Assembly (NCBI GenBank): GCA_963706425.1 | Contig: CAVPMN010000001.1 | Coordinates: 62,001-126,000, forward strand | Reading direction: 5' to 3' | Length of the DNA: 64,000 nt | From: CAVPMN01 sp963706425 | GTDB lineage: Bacteria; Actinomycetota; Acidimicrobiia; Acidimicrobiales; Acidimicrobilacustridaceae | Part shown: positions 9,721 to 21,597 of the stretch, in pieces | Layout of the letters: every line of letters starts with the position of its first letter | Position numbering within the stretch: the first letter of the stretch is position 1 | Translations under genes and position numbers: made by a program | The notes under the pieces: model-generated | Told to the model about the DNA's origin: nothing | Database searches by the model: none | The model's input: only the letters and a program-made list of their open reading frames with translations

Positions 9721-11890
9721 GGTGCGTCTCCCGCCGTGACGGCGATGTCGCCCGACGGTGGGCTCGACGGGCCGGGCGGGCCCGCGCCGCGGTATCGGCC
9801 TCAGCATCAGTGTCGGTGTCGGTGTCGAGCGCCGGGATGGCGACGTCCTGGCGCACATCGGCGAGCAGGCTCGGCACGACGATCTCGTGACGACGGGCCA
9901 CGGAACGCAACCAGAGGTCGCGCCATCGGTAGGCCAGTCCAGCGAGCCCGCCGGGGATGACCATCAACACGATGAGGACACCCATCGCCGATGGGAGGAG
10001 CTGCCACTGCGCAGGGAGGTACCAGCTGCCGCCCTGGAGGAAGAGGGAGCCCAGCACGGCACCCGCCAACGAGCCGAGGCCACCGACGACCGCCGAGGTG
10101 AAGACCACGAAGTTGGTCTCGGGGGCGAAGAGCAGCGGGCTGAACTGCTGTTGGAGCATCGTGAGCAGGCTGCCCGCGAGAGCGGCGAGGAAGCCCGAGA
10201 GCGCGAAGGCACCGAGCTTGGTGCGCACGATGTTGATGCCGTAGGCCTGCGCCGCCCGCTCGTTCTCACGTTGGGCGAGCAGCACCCGGCCGCTGCGGCT
10301 GCGCCGGATGCCCTGCACCGCCAGCAGGGCCAAGCCCAGCACCGCCAGGGTGGTCCAGTACATCGGCCGATCCGACGAGAGGTCGATGGCGACGAACAGC
10401 GACGGTCGGTCAAAGCGGTTCTTCGGGATCCAGTCGACGTACTTCGGGTTGAGCAGATAGGCGGACGCGGCCAGGGCGAACGCGAGCGTGACCACCGAGA
10501 GGAACAGACCGCGCAGGCGCAGGGCCGGCAGCCCGACGAGGACCGCGATGAGCGATCCGATGATGCCGCTGACCAGCAGCACGAGGGCCATGTCGAGCCC
10601 CCACTCCGACGCCGCGACCGCGCCCACTGCGCCGCCGAAGCCGGCGAAGGCCATCTGGCCGAGCGAGACCTGACCGGCCCATCCGGTGAGCACGATGACC
10701 GACAGGGCGACGAGCGCGAACACCGCCACGGCGGCGGCCTTGCGGAGATCGTCGACTCCCCCGCCGATCCACTCGAGCCAGAAGGGCACCGTGACGAACA
10801 CGGCCACGACCAGCGCCATCCCACCCCAGACGACCAGCCGCACCTCGGGCAGGCGCTTGAGCTCGTGCGGGATGGGCCGCACCTCGTCGGCGGTCTGCCA
10901 GCTCGACGCGCTGTCCTGTTCGGCGCGCGCCGTGCTGCGCCGCCGCAGTGCCAGCGTGACGACGACGATGATCGCCACCACCAGGTAGATGACCTCGGGA
11001 CTGCGTGGGTTGTTCCACGCCACCCCCTGCTCGAGCACGCCCAGCGCGAGCGCGGCCAGCGTGATGGCGGGGAGGTCGTCGAGCCGACCGAGCATGAGGG
11101 CGGCAAGGGCGAAGAGCAGTCCGCCGAACCCGAGCACGGTGATGGACGGCAGCCCGACCACGCCCGCCCTCAGGAAGACGCCGATGAACGAGAGCAGAGC
11201 GGCCAGCGCCCACACCAACGTCTGCAGCCGCCGCACCGGCACGCCGAGCAGGCTGGCCCGGTCGGCCCGCTCGGCGCTGGCCCGTACGGCCATGCCCACG
11301 GCCGTGTAACGAAGGAACAGAGCCACGGCGGCCAGCGCCAGCGGCGCCACGATCAGGGCGACCACGTCGTCAGCCGAGAACACCACCGGATCGACCTCGA
11401 AGCTGAACGTCCAGGGGAAGTCGATCTGCAAGCTGCCCGGCCGCTCGCCCCAGATCGCGGGCATCAACAGCGCGCCCACCGTGAGCAGCTGGGCCAGGCC
11501 GATGGTGGCGACCGTCAGGATGAGCCGCGATGCGTGGAAGAAACGCCGGATGATCGCCAGCTCGATGATGGCACCGAGCACGAGGGCGGCCACCAGGCCG
11601 AGCAGTGCGGCCAGCACGTAGGTGAGGCCGCTGTAGACGATGAGGTTGACCGCCAGCACCGAGGGTGCGAAGCCGAGGTCGGCCTGAGCGAAGTTGAGGA
11701 TGCGGTTGGCCCGGTAGATGAGGGCCATGCCGACCGCGACCAGGGCGCCCAGCAGGCCGAGCACCAGGCCGAGCACGTAGACGCCGAGCGGCATCGGGTA
11801 GAGCACGACCTGCACCAGCAGGATCGCGGCGGCTGGGCCGGCGACCGTCGCGGTCCGCCGAACCACGGGTGCGTCGAGAAGGTCACGCAC
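9717..11890 (-). CDS. LivH-LivM fused permease of a branched-chain amino acid-type ABC transporter, frameshift near the C-terminus
   Basis: A single protein of about 725 residues joins both membrane subunits of a HAAT-family importer. Residues about 1-310 are LivH-like (GMALIYRANRILNFAQADLG). Residues about 345-680 are LivM-like (TGWAGQVSLGQMAFAGFGG, ALRLRGLFLSVVTLAFA). The tail holds a short acidic repeat (DTDTDTDAEAD). In the long frame translation runs on into the next gene. In another frame the tail ends SGDIAVTAGDAP with a TGA at 9717-9719 that overlaps the GTG of the MFS-ABC gene. One missing base between about 9760 and 9830 would connect them. The GTG start at 11890 is in frame; a strong AGGAGG lies 16 bases upstream, and an ATG nearer to it reads only four codons. 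Confidence 0.88.
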
Positions 11891-11914
11891 GAGCCATGCC
11901 CCCCGACCTCCTTA

Positions 11915-11931
11915 TTGCAGGGAGAGTGCAA
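11915..11931. promoter_or_regulatory. Inverted repeat TTGCA-N7-TGCAA in the divergent liv / LLM promoter region
   Basis: The arms are at 11915-11919 and 11927-11931. The site sits between the divergent starts of the Liv-type transporter operon (minus, 11890) and the LLM oxidoreductase (plus, 12013), just upstream of the AGGAGG of the transporter. Its form suits a dimeric regulator site, but five-base arms are short and no regulator is assigned. Confidence 0.3.
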
Positions 11932-12012
11932 CTTGTGTGGATCACCGTAGTACGCACTGACACCCTGCGCTGGACAGGTGGCCGGCGAGCAGGCGCGGTA
12001 GCGTTCGCCGCC

Positions 12013-13031
12013 ATGAAGGTCGACGGAGGACTCGGAATCGCACCAACCCTCGACACGATCGTGTCGCAGGCGCAGGACGGTGAGGCAGCCGGCTACGACG
12101 GGTTCTGGTCGGCCGAGACCAGCCACGACCCGTTCTTCCCGCTGCTGCTCGCGGCGGAGCACACCGAGCGCATCGAGGTCGGCACCGGCATCGCCGTCGC
12201 CTTCGCCCGCACCCCGATGACGATGGCCAACATCGGCTACGACCTCCAGGTCTACTCGCAGGGTCGCTTCCTGCTGGGCCTCGGCTCGCAGATCAAGCCC
12301 CACATCACCAAGCGCTTCTCGATGCCGTGGTCGGCACCGGCAGCCCGCATGCGCGAGTTCGTCTCGGCCATGCGCGCCATCTGGGACTGCTGGGACAACG
12401 GCACCAAGCTCGACTTCCAGGGCGACTTCTACAGCCACACCCTGATGACGCCGTTCTTCAACCCCGGCCCGAACCCCTTCGGCCCGCCCAAGGTCTTCCT
12501 CGCCGCCGTCGGCGAGAAGATGACCCAGGTGGTCGGCGAGGTGTGCGACGGCATGCTGTGCCACGGCTTCACCACCGAGCGCTACCTGCGCGAGGTCACC
12601 CTGCCTGCCCTCGACCGGGGCCTCGACGCCGCCGGCCGCGATCGCGCCGACATCGAGCTGTCGATACCGGCGTTCGTCGTCACCGGCACCAACGAGGAGG
12701 AGATGGCCGCGTCCGAGCAAGGGCGTGCGCCAGCAGATCGCCTTCTACGGCTCGACGCCCGCGTATCGCCCGGTGCTCGACCTGCACGGCTGGGGCGCGC
12801 TCCAGGACGAGCTCAACACGCTCTCGAAGCAGGGTGAGTGGGTGAAGATGGGCGAGCTCATCGACGACGAGATCCTGAACACGTTCGCCGTCGTCGGCCG
12901 AGCCCGGCCAGCTCGCCCCCGAGCTGCTCGCTCGCTATGGCGACCTGGTCGACCGCATCAGCTTCTACGCGCCCTACAAGACCCAGCCCGAGATCTGGCT
13001 GCCGGTGATCGCCGCACTCAAGGCCGGCTGA
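12013..13031 (+). CDS. LLM-class F420-dependent oxidoreductase, two 1-nt frameshifts
   Basis: This is a luciferase-like monooxygenase fold enzyme of about 338 residues, close to the actinobacterial F420-dependent group. It opens MKVDGGLGIAPTLDTIV and carries GYDGFWSAETSHDPFFPL, VGTGIAVAFARTPMTMA and GRFLLGLGSQIKPHI, which are typical of the cofactor-binding barrel. Reading across three frames is needed. One extra C in GTCCGAGC near 12711-12717 joins AAS to SKGVRQQIAFYG, and another extra C near 12900 (GGCCGAGCC) joins VVG to EPGQLAPELLARYGD. The protein then ends VIAALKAG at 13031. Both shifts are single-base insertions in an otherwise conserved protein, so they are treated as sequence errors. 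Substrate unknown; F420 use is inferred from the family. Confidence 0.83.
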
Positions 13032-13032
13032 C

Positions 13033-13062
13033 GCTCGAGGTCGTGGTCAGACTGCCTCGAGC
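13033..13062. terminator. Possible bidirectional hairpin between convergent genes
   Basis: GCTCGAGG (13033-13040) and CCTCGAGC (13055-13062) form a perfect 8-bp stem with a 14-base loop, beginning just after the LLM gene stop and overlapping the last codons of the acyl-AMP ligase gene. There is no U-tract. The 14-mer GCTGACGCTCGAGG also occurs twice here as a direct repeat, at 13027 and 13061. Confidence 0.3.
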
Positions 13063-14694
13063 TGACGCTCGAGGTAGCGAGTGCGACAGAGGCTGCGCTG
13101 CAGCTTGCCCGACGACGTCTTCGGCAAGGTCCCCGGGCTGACCAGCACCACGTCGTGGGGCGGCGCGCCGGCGGCTTCCATGGCGCGGTGATGCACGAGG
13201 CGCTTCACGGCGTCGGTGTCGTCGGCCTTGCTCTCGGCCACCACCACCATCTGCTCGCGACCCTTCGATCCGTCGACGCCGAAGGCGATGACGTTGCCGG
13301 CGCGCACACCCTCGACCTCGGCCACCGCTCGCTCGACGTCTTCGGGGAACACGTTGCGTCCGCCGATGATGATGACGTCCTTGATGCGCCCGCAGATGAC
13401 GAGCTCGCCGTCGAGCAGGTAGGCGAGGTCGCCGGTGCGCAGCCAGCCGTCGCGGAACAACGCGGCGGTGGCGTCGGGGTCGCGGTAGTAGCCGGGCGTG
13501 ACCGACGTGCCCCGGATCTCGAGCTCGCCCACCTCGCGGTCGCGCAGCGCGTGCCCGCTCGCCGGATCGACGACCTTGATCTCGAGACCGGGTACCGGAC
13601 GGCCCAGCCGTACGAACTCGCGGGTGCCCTCGCCGTCAGTCGGCGCGGGCGCTGCGTAACGCTCGCTCTCGAGCACCCGTAGGTCGACCGGGTCGGTGCG
13701 CATGCCCTCGAGCGGCACGGGGAACGTGCCGGCGATCCCGAGCTCGGCCATGCCGAAGGCCGGGAAGGCAGAGCCGGGACGCAGCCCGAAGCGCTCACCG
13801 GCGTCGAGGAAGGCGTGCACCGTGCGCGGATCGACCGGCTCCGCGCCGTTGAGCGCGATGCGGAGGTGCGAGAGATCGAGGCCGTCCATGCGGCGCAGCG
13901 CCCGCGTGGCGAGCACCCACGAGAAGTTGGGGCCCGCGGTGACCGTTCCCCGATGATCGGACAGCCACTGCATCCAGCGCGACGGAGCGCCGAGGAAGTC
14001 CTGCGGGGCGCCGAGCACGAGCGAGCGCCCGGTGGTCATGGGCACGGTCAACAGGCCCACCAGACCCATGTCGTGGTAGAGCGGCAGCCACGACACGAAC
14101 ACGTCGTCGGGCTGCAGGTCGCCGGCCACCACGATGGCGTCGAGGTTGGCGCCGAGCACCCGCTGTGGGAGCACCACGCCCTTGGGCTCGGCGGTCGACC
14201 CGCTGGTGAACTGCAGGATCGCCAGGCGGTCGAGGTCGTCGGCGGGCCGATCCCACCGCTCGGCGCGGTCGTCGTCGGCGACGCACCACTTCGTCGAGCA
14301 GGGCCATCGGCGGGTCACCGGGCGCGGGCTCGACGTAGGGGGCCAGATCAGGGTCGATCAGCACCAGATCGGTGTCGGCCCGCTGGATGCGGCGCTTGGT
14401 CTGGGCGACGAACTCTTCGATCGACGACAGGCGCATCGGCAGGGGCAGCACGACGATGGTGGCGCCGGCGAGCCAGGTGGCCTGGATGGCGGTGACCAGA
14501 GCACGAGTGGTCGGGCCCAGGATGGCCACGTGGTTGCCCGGCACGATGCCCCGGGCCTGGAGCTCGGCGGCCGCCGAGCGCGCCTCGCTGTGCAGTTGGG
14601 CCCACGGCAGGGTGACGGTGGTGTCGCCGGAGGCGAAGGTGACAGAACCGCCGTGCTCGGTGGCACGCTCGAGACGCTGGATGAGGGTCAACAT
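13047..14694 (-). CDS. Fatty-acyl-AMP ligase-like AMP-dependent synthetase, 1-nt frameshift near 14285
   Basis: This adenylate-forming enzyme of about 549 residues activates a carboxylic acid as an acyl-AMP. The ATP-binding motif is FTSGSTAEPKGV. YHDMGLVGLL and LNGAEPVDPRTVHAF are typical of the FAAL branch (FadD32-like), which usually passes the acyl group to an acyl carrier protein rather than CoA. WLRTGDLAYLLDGELVICGR and the C-terminal lysine region PKTSSGKLQR are intact. The start is ATG 14694 (MLTLIQRLERATEHGG). The halves are in two frames: removing one base in GTGGTGCGTCGCC near 14285 joins LLDEVV to VADDDRAERWDRP. No PKS, NRPS or acyl carrier gene is in the window, so the partner is unknown; an ordinary acyl-CoA synthetase remains possible. 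Confidence 0.85.
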
Positions 14695-14811
14695 GGCGAC
14701 TACGACCACGCTAGGCCCTACCCGGTTACGCGATGGGGATGCCAGGTTCGTCATGCGACAAGAAGCGTGGCCTCCGTCGGCCACCACCGTCGTGCGGCGA
14801 CCTCCGACCGG

Positions 14812-17306
<2,495 letters not shown>

Positions 17307-17432
17307 GGGCCGCATCGTACCGACGGGCCCACGCCCGCCCGAAACGCCAATGGACGGCGCGGAGCAACGGAACCTGCCGCCGCCCGTGATTTCGACCGCC
17401 GGTGGGTGGCTGGTATCGTGATCGCCTCACGC

Positions 17433-17505
17433 GGGGCTATAGCTCAGTTGGTAGAGCGCTTCCATGGCATGGAAGAGGTCAGGAGTTCGATTCTCCTTAG
17501 CTCCA
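17433..17505 (+). tRNA. tRNA-Ala(GGC)
   Basis: The 73-base cloverleaf has acceptor arms GGGGCTA and TAGCTCC with one G-U pair. The D arm includes AGCTCAGTTGGTAGAGC. The anticodon stem CTTCC/GGAAG holds the loop ATGGCAT, giving anticodon GGC, and the T arm is AGGAG-TTCGATT-CTCCT. The discriminator is A at 17505 and CCA is not encoded. The anticodon reads GCC and GCT codons, matching the GC-rich codon use. Confidence 0.96.
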
Positions 17506-17528
17506 CTCCCCCGCATGTCGGAGCGGGT

Positions 17529-17566
17529 CGCCGGGTAGGCCACCCGGCGAGGTCATCACCTCGCCG
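17529..17566 (+). promoter_or_regulatory. Two overlapping, mutually exclusive hairpins between tRNA-Ala and the EamA start
   Basis: Hairpin 1 is CGCCGGGT (17529-17536), loop AGGCC, ACCCGGCG (17542-17549). Hairpin 2 is CGGCGAGGT (17545-17553), loop CATC, ACCTCGCCG (17558-17566). They share bases 17545-17549 and cannot form together. Hairpin 1 could end tRNA transcription. Hairpin 2 ends two bases before the EamA ATG and would cover its only purine-rich stretch. No U-tract follows hairpin 1. Confidence 0.5.
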
Positions 17567-17568
17567 CC

Positions 17569-18549
17569 ATGACCGCCACCGACCAAGCCTCCGGGCGCCA
17601 CGGAGCGCCGTCGTCTCCCGACGACCCGGCATCGAGGGTTCCGGCCACGCTGTTGCTCGTCGGTGGGATGGCGGCGTTCGGCAGCGCCACACCGGTGGCG
17701 AAGATCGTGGGCGAAGGCTTCCCGGTCTGGGTCGGGGCCGCGCTCCGGATGGCGCTCGCGGCGGCGGTACTGGTGCCGCTGGTCGCGCTGGGTCGTCGCA
17801 GCGGCGACGACCGCCCGTTGCTCGCTGCACTACGTGAGACGGATGCGGCCGATCGGTGGCGTCTGACCGGCATCGCGCTCGTGGGCACCTTCGGCTTCAC
17901 GGTGCTCATGCTCCTCGGCATGCGAAACGCGCCGGGCGCCGTCGCGGCCGTCGTGATGGCGACCACGCCCGCCGTCACCGCCATCGGCGCGGTGATCTTC
18001 CTCGGCGACCATCTCGGTTGGACGCGCATCTTCGCCGTCGGGCTGGCCGTCGCCGGCGTGGTCGTCGTGAACCTCGGGTCAGACGTACAGGACGGTTCGG
18101 GTTCCAACGTGGTGCTGGGTTCGGCCCTCGTGTTCGGAGCGGTGCTCTGCGAGGCCACGTATTCACTTCTCGGCAAGCGCCTCACTGCGTCGCTGACGGC
18201 TGCACAGATCACCACCGTGGCCGCCGTGGGCGCACTGATCGCATTCTTGCCGTTGGCGCTGTGGGACCTGCGGGAAGCGGGTGCGATCGATCCGGAGGGC
18301 GGACAGTGGGCGGCGGCGATCTGGTGGGGCGTGGGCACCATGGCGCTCGGCTCGCTGCTGTGGTTCGCCGGGATGGCGCGAGTGGCGGCTGGCTACGCCG
18401 CCGCGTTCATGGCGGTGATGCCGCTCAGCGCGCTGCTGCTCTCCTACGTCCTGCTCGGCGAGTCGTTCCAGTGGGCGCACCTGATCGGGATCGGTCTCGT
18501 GCTGATCGGCCTGGCCGCGGTCGTGCGATCCGGCGCGACGGTGCATTGA
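17569..18549 (+). CDS. EamA/DMT-family transporter
   Basis: This is a 326-residue polytopic membrane protein with two EamA repeats of about five helices each. The first repeat (residues about 25-150) contains GGMAAFGSATPVAKI and GMRNAPGAVAAVVMATTPAVTAIGA. The second (about 175-320) contains SALVFGAVLCEATYSLLGKRL and AAGYAAAFMAVMPLSALLLSYVLLGE, with the usual MPL...YVLLGE signature at the end of the penultimate helices. Such carriers usually export amino acids or other metabolites; the substrate is not predictable. It begins 63 bases after tRNA-Ala, behind two competing hairpins, so it may depend on read-through from the tRNA promoter or have its own weak promoter. Confidence 0.92.
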   Translation: MTATDQASGRHGAPSSPDDPASRVPATLLLVGGMAAFGSATPVAKIVGEGFPVWVGAALRMALAAAVLVPLVALGRRSGDDRPLLAALRETDAADRWRLTGIALVGTFGFTVLMLLGMRNAPGAVAAVVMATTPAVTAIGAVIFLGDHLGWTRIFAVGLAVAGVVVVNLGSDVQDGSGSNVVLGSALVFGAVLCEATYSLLGKRLTASLTAAQITTVAAVGALIAFLPLALWDLREAGAIDPEGGQWAAAIWWGVGTMALGSLLWFAGMARVAAGYAAAFMAVMPLSALLLSYVLLGESFQWAHLIGIGLVLIGLAAVVRSGATVH

Positions 18550-18600
18550 GGCGCGACCAGACCAGGACACGGAGGCGACGGCCTGGCGCGGCCGACGAGT

Positions 18601-19503
18601 TCAAGAACGCTGATCGCCACGCAGGTCGACGCGGACCTCGCTCGTCGACGACGCCACCTCGATGCCGGCCGCGTCCAGGCGGGACACCACCTGCCTCGTG
18701 AGTTCGTCCTTCTTGGCCCGGGCGACGCGCACGGGCACGATGAAGCGGGCCGACAGCTCGAGATAGTCGTCGGTCGCCTTGGTGAACACCTTCGGCTCGA
18801 GCTCTGCCTGCGGCACCGGATAGCTGCGTCGCATCTGCTCGATCGCCCTGGCGGCACCTGACGCCGCCGAGATCCGCACCGCCTCCTCCTCGAGGATCTG
18901 GGCGGCCCGCTGCCAGTCGGCCTGGAACCCGATCGGCACGGTCAACTCCTCCCAGAGGAAGTCGAACGACGCGCTGTAGTTGAACACCGGCTCGGTGAAC
19001 GTGGCCTTGTTCGAGATGGCCACCAGACGTCCGGTGAACTGTCGACCGCGCACCCAGCTCTCCTCGCCGTTGGCCGAGCCGATCTCCATCACCTTGGTGC
19101 GCAGGGGGGTGATGTCGATGACGTCGCCTCGCACCCCTCCCATCTGGATCCGGTCGCCCACCCGGAAGATGCGGCCGGAGAGGATGTTGAACCAACCGGC
19201 CACCGCACCGATCACTTCCTGCATGGCGAAGGCCAGCCCGGCCGCTGCGAAGCCGAGCACCACACCTGCTCGACCGGCGAACGCCCGCCACACGACGGCG
19301 AGCACCACCAGACCGACGAAGGCCGTCGCGTAGTGCACCAGCTTTCGCGCGTAGTAGCGCGACTGGGCGTCGGTCATGCGGCGGGCGAGCAACCTGCCCG
19401 ACACCGCCGCCACGACGAACGCCACCACAACCACGACCGCACTGGTGACGAGCCGTCCCGCCACACTCTCGTTGTCGGTGATCAGGTCGAGCAGTCCGTC
19501 CAC
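18601..19503 (-). CDS. MscS-type mechanosensitive ion channel
   Basis: This is a 300-residue small-conductance mechanosensitive channel. Three membrane helices occupy residues about 17-110. The pore-lining helix is glycine and alanine rich (GFAAAGLAFAMQEVIGAVAGWFNI). The beta domain follows with FRVGDRIQMGGVRGDVIDITPLRTKVMEI, and the C-terminal alpha/beta domain runs to the end. It would open under membrane tension to release solutes after osmotic downshock. The GTG start at 19503 lies two bases after the DUF421 stop, so the two are one transcription unit. The SNKATFTEPVFNYS segment, where many homologues read NS or T, is conserved in MscS of Actinobacteria. Confidence 0.92.
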   Translation of the reverse strand: MDGLLDLITDNESVAGRLVTSAVVVVVAFVVAAVSGRLLARRMTDAQSRYYARKLVHYATAFVGLVVLAVVWRAFAGRAGVVLGFAAAGLAFAMQEVIGAVAGWFNILSGRIFRVGDRIQMGGVRGDVIDITPLRTKVMEIGSANGEESWVRGRQFTGRLVAISNKATFTEPVFNYSASFDFLWEELTVPIGFQADWQRAAQILEEEAVRISAASGAARAIEQMRRSYPVPQAELEPKVFTKATDDYLELSARFIVPVRVARAKKDELTRQVVSRLDAAGIEVASSTSEVRVDLRGDQRS

Positions 19504-19505
19504 GG

Positions 19506-20060
19506 TCAGCGCTCGGACTCTGACCTGCGGGCCCGCTGATCGTGATCGGATACGCCCTCGACGCCAGCCAAGGCGCTGGCATCGCACGAGCGCCGCAGGA
19601 TGCTGAACGTGCCGTCCGTCTCGAGCACCACATAGTCGACGTCGTGGAACGAGGCGATCCCCTGCTTGCGCAGCACAGCGGCCACCTCGTCGTGACGTAG
19701 CCGGCAACGATCCAGGGCCTCTTCGCGTAGTCGTCCGTCCACCACCAGCGCGGTCGGCTCCGACTTCACCAGGCGGTTGAAGCTCGGCCACTGCCGCGTG
19801 GACCGTGCGACCACGTACTGGAGGATCACCAGGCCGCCCAACGCAAGCAGCCCCTCGGCCAGCGCAACGTCGCGCGAGACGACCACTGTTGCCAGCGTCG
19901 ACCCGAGCGCGATCGTCACGACGAAGTCGAACGCGTTGAGCTTCGACAACGTCCTCTTGCCCGAGATCCGGAGCACCGCGACCAGGCCGGCGTAGGCGAC
20001 GACCATGGTGACGGCCAGCGCGACCAGACGACCCCAGCTCTCGATCACGACGAGTGCCAT
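19506..20060 (-). CDS. DUF421 (YetF-type) membrane protein
   Basis: This is a 184-residue protein with three N-terminal membrane helices (residues about 5-90) and a cytosolic domain. The DUF421 hallmarks are RISGKRTLSKLNAFDFVVTIALGSTLATVV and, in the soluble part, PTALVVDGRLREEAL and RKQGIASFHDVDYVVLETDGTFSI. YetF/YkjA relatives in spore formers assist spore properties, but in Actinobacteria the role is unknown. The ATG start at 20060 gives the expected N-terminus. It is followed two bases later by the MscS channel, suggesting a shared role in envelope or ion homeostasis. Confidence 0.9.
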   Translation of the reverse strand: MALVVIESWGRLVALAVTMVVAYAGLVAVLRISGKRTLSKLNAFDFVVTIALGSTLATVVVSRDVALAEGLLALGGLVILQYVVARSTRQWPSFNRLVKSEPTALVVDGRLREEALDRCRLRHDEVAAVLRKQGIASFHDVDYVVLETDGTFSILRRSCDASALAGVEGVSDHDQRARRSESER

Positions 20061-20112
20061 CGTTCGCGTCTACCCGACGTCGGCGCCGCCCATGTCGCGT
20101 GGCCCCGGGTGG

Positions 20113-21456
20113 TCACGATGGAGCGACCGGGGCGAACGACGGTGCCGACGCACCGAAGTGCCGAGCGTGGATCTCGTGGATCCGCGCCAGGTCGGGGTCG
20201 AGGATCGATTCCGCAGCGGCACCCTGCACGACCAAGGCCGCCTGACGACGAATGCGCTGCGATCGGCCGTCGTCAGCTGTCTGGGCTTCGAGGAGCTGAC
20301 TGAGCATCTCGAGCAGGTAGATGCAGACAGCCGGATGAGGCGCCGCGGCGCGGCGCACCTCGTCGACCGTCAGGTCGATCAGCTCGATGTGCGTGAGGCG
20401 TTGGGGCATCAGGAGCGTCCGCGCGTCGTCCCCGTGGACGACCCGCGGCGGCGGCTGACGCTCGAGCAGCTGGCCGAGCACGGCGGCTGCATGGAAGATG
20501 GCGTCCTGGGCAGTGGTCGGATCGTTCACGCCCGGTGACAGGGCCCGCAAGGCCACGTCGACGAGCTGGCGAAGGCCGTAGGACACGTCGTGCTCGAGCA
20601 CGCGGGTCTCGCCCGTACGCACTGCGGCCCGAACGGCATCCTCGAGCTCATCGATGTGGTCGACCTCACCCCAGAACGTGCAGAACGTCGTGCCGCGAAC
20701 GGCGTAGCGGCCCACCGCCGTCTCGCACTGCAGCGTCGATCCCCCGGGTATCGCCTCTACCAGGGCGTCCACGTCGATGTCCCGGATCCAGCCGTCGTCC
20801 TGGAACACCACCCGGCGGCCAGCCGTCGAGGGCGGTTGTCGCTGGCCGTCGAGTGCGGCCTCGCGCCCGTCAGATGAGCCCGTGGCCGGCGGCGACGCGT
20901 GGGCGTCCAGCCGGTCGGGCCAAGTGTCGTCGATCCTCCGCAGCGCCTCGCCCGCCGTGCGCTCGAGTATCGAGCTCACTTCCATCGAGTGGGCGCTGTG
21001 GTTGATGAAGGCCACGATGGCCAAGATGGCGCCGATGCCCAACACGACGGCCAGGCCGACCGACAGGTTGGGGATCACCGCCTCGCTTCCATCATCGAGC
21101 GGACCCCGCACCGCCCGCAGCACGACGAGGCAGTAGGTGAACGTGCCGAGGACGACTCCGATGACCTGCTTGTTGAACGGGTCGCGGAACAGGCCGTGGA
21201 CGACTCGCGGGGAGTACTGGCTCGAGGCGAGTTGGAAGATCAGCAGCGAGATCGAAAAGGCGATGCCAGCCACGGTGATGGTGGCGCTCGCCACCGTGCT
21301 CAGGACAGCACGAGCACTGTCGACCGTCGACGAGTAGCCGATCGGCAGGTCGTCCCAAACGCTCGACAGGCGATCGTCGACGACGATGCCCAACTGCCCG
21401 AGCACCACCCCCGCAGCCACGTACAGCATCGGGATCAGGAACAGGCTGCCGCGCAT
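20113..21456 (-). CDS. DUF2254 membrane protein
   Basis: This 447-residue protein belongs to DUF2254. Four N-terminal membrane helices span residues about 3-165, including SLFLIPMLYVAAGVVLGQL and ISLLIFQLASSQYSPRVV, a strongly conserved family block. The soluble domain contains DDGWIRDIDVDALVEA, GRYAVRGTTFCTFW and ALSPGVNDPTTAQDAI, another family hallmark. The function is unknown; the layout suggests a membrane sensor or channel-like protein. The start is ATG 21456. It is transcribed away from the MarR gene, and an inverted repeat at the MarR start could control both directions. Confidence 0.88.
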   Translation of the reverse strand: MRGSLFLIPMLYVAAGVVLGQLGIVVDDRLSSVWDDLPIGYSSTVDSARAVLSTVASATITVAGIAFSISLLIFQLASSQYSPRVVHGLFRDPFNKQVIGVVLGTFTYCLVVLRAVRGPLDDGSEAVIPNLSVGLAVVLGIGAILAIVAFINHSAHSMEVSSILERTAGEALRRIDDTWPDRLDAHASPPATGSSDGREAALDGQRQPPSTAGRRVVFQDDGWIRDIDVDALVEAIPGGSTLQCETAVGRYAVRGTTFCTFWGEVDHIDELEDAVRAAVRTGETRVLEHDVSYGLRQLVDVALRALSPGVNDPTTAQDAIFHAAAVLGQLLERQPPPRVVHGDDARTLLMPQRLTHIELIDLTVDEVRRAAAPHPAVCIYLLEMLSQLLEAQTADDGRSQRIRRQAALVVQGAAAESILDPDLARIHEIHARHFGASAPSFAPVAPS

Positions 21457-21577
21457 GCGCTCGACGACCGACCCGACGCGCCTTCACCAGATCTCCATCC
21501 GGCAACCGACCACCCGCCATGTGTGCACCGACATGGACGTCCCTTACCCCACTGGTTCGCTTCCCATCTTTGCTCTC

Positions 21578-21597
21578 TGCAACACTTCGTGTATGCA
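21578..21597. promoter_or_regulatory. Inverted repeat over the MarR start, candidate autoregulatory operator
   Basis: TGCA-ACAC-TTC-GTGT-A-TGCA spans 21578-21597 and covers the MarR ATG at 21593. The arms match except for one extra base on the right. MarR proteins commonly bind such palindromes in their own promoter. The divergent DUF2254 gene starts about 120 bases away. Confidence 0.4.

Noticed and set aside
9760..9830. GAC-ACC repeats in the LivHM tail as a phase-variation tract
   Set aside because: The unit is six bases, so slippage would not change frame. The frame problem is better explained by one missing base.
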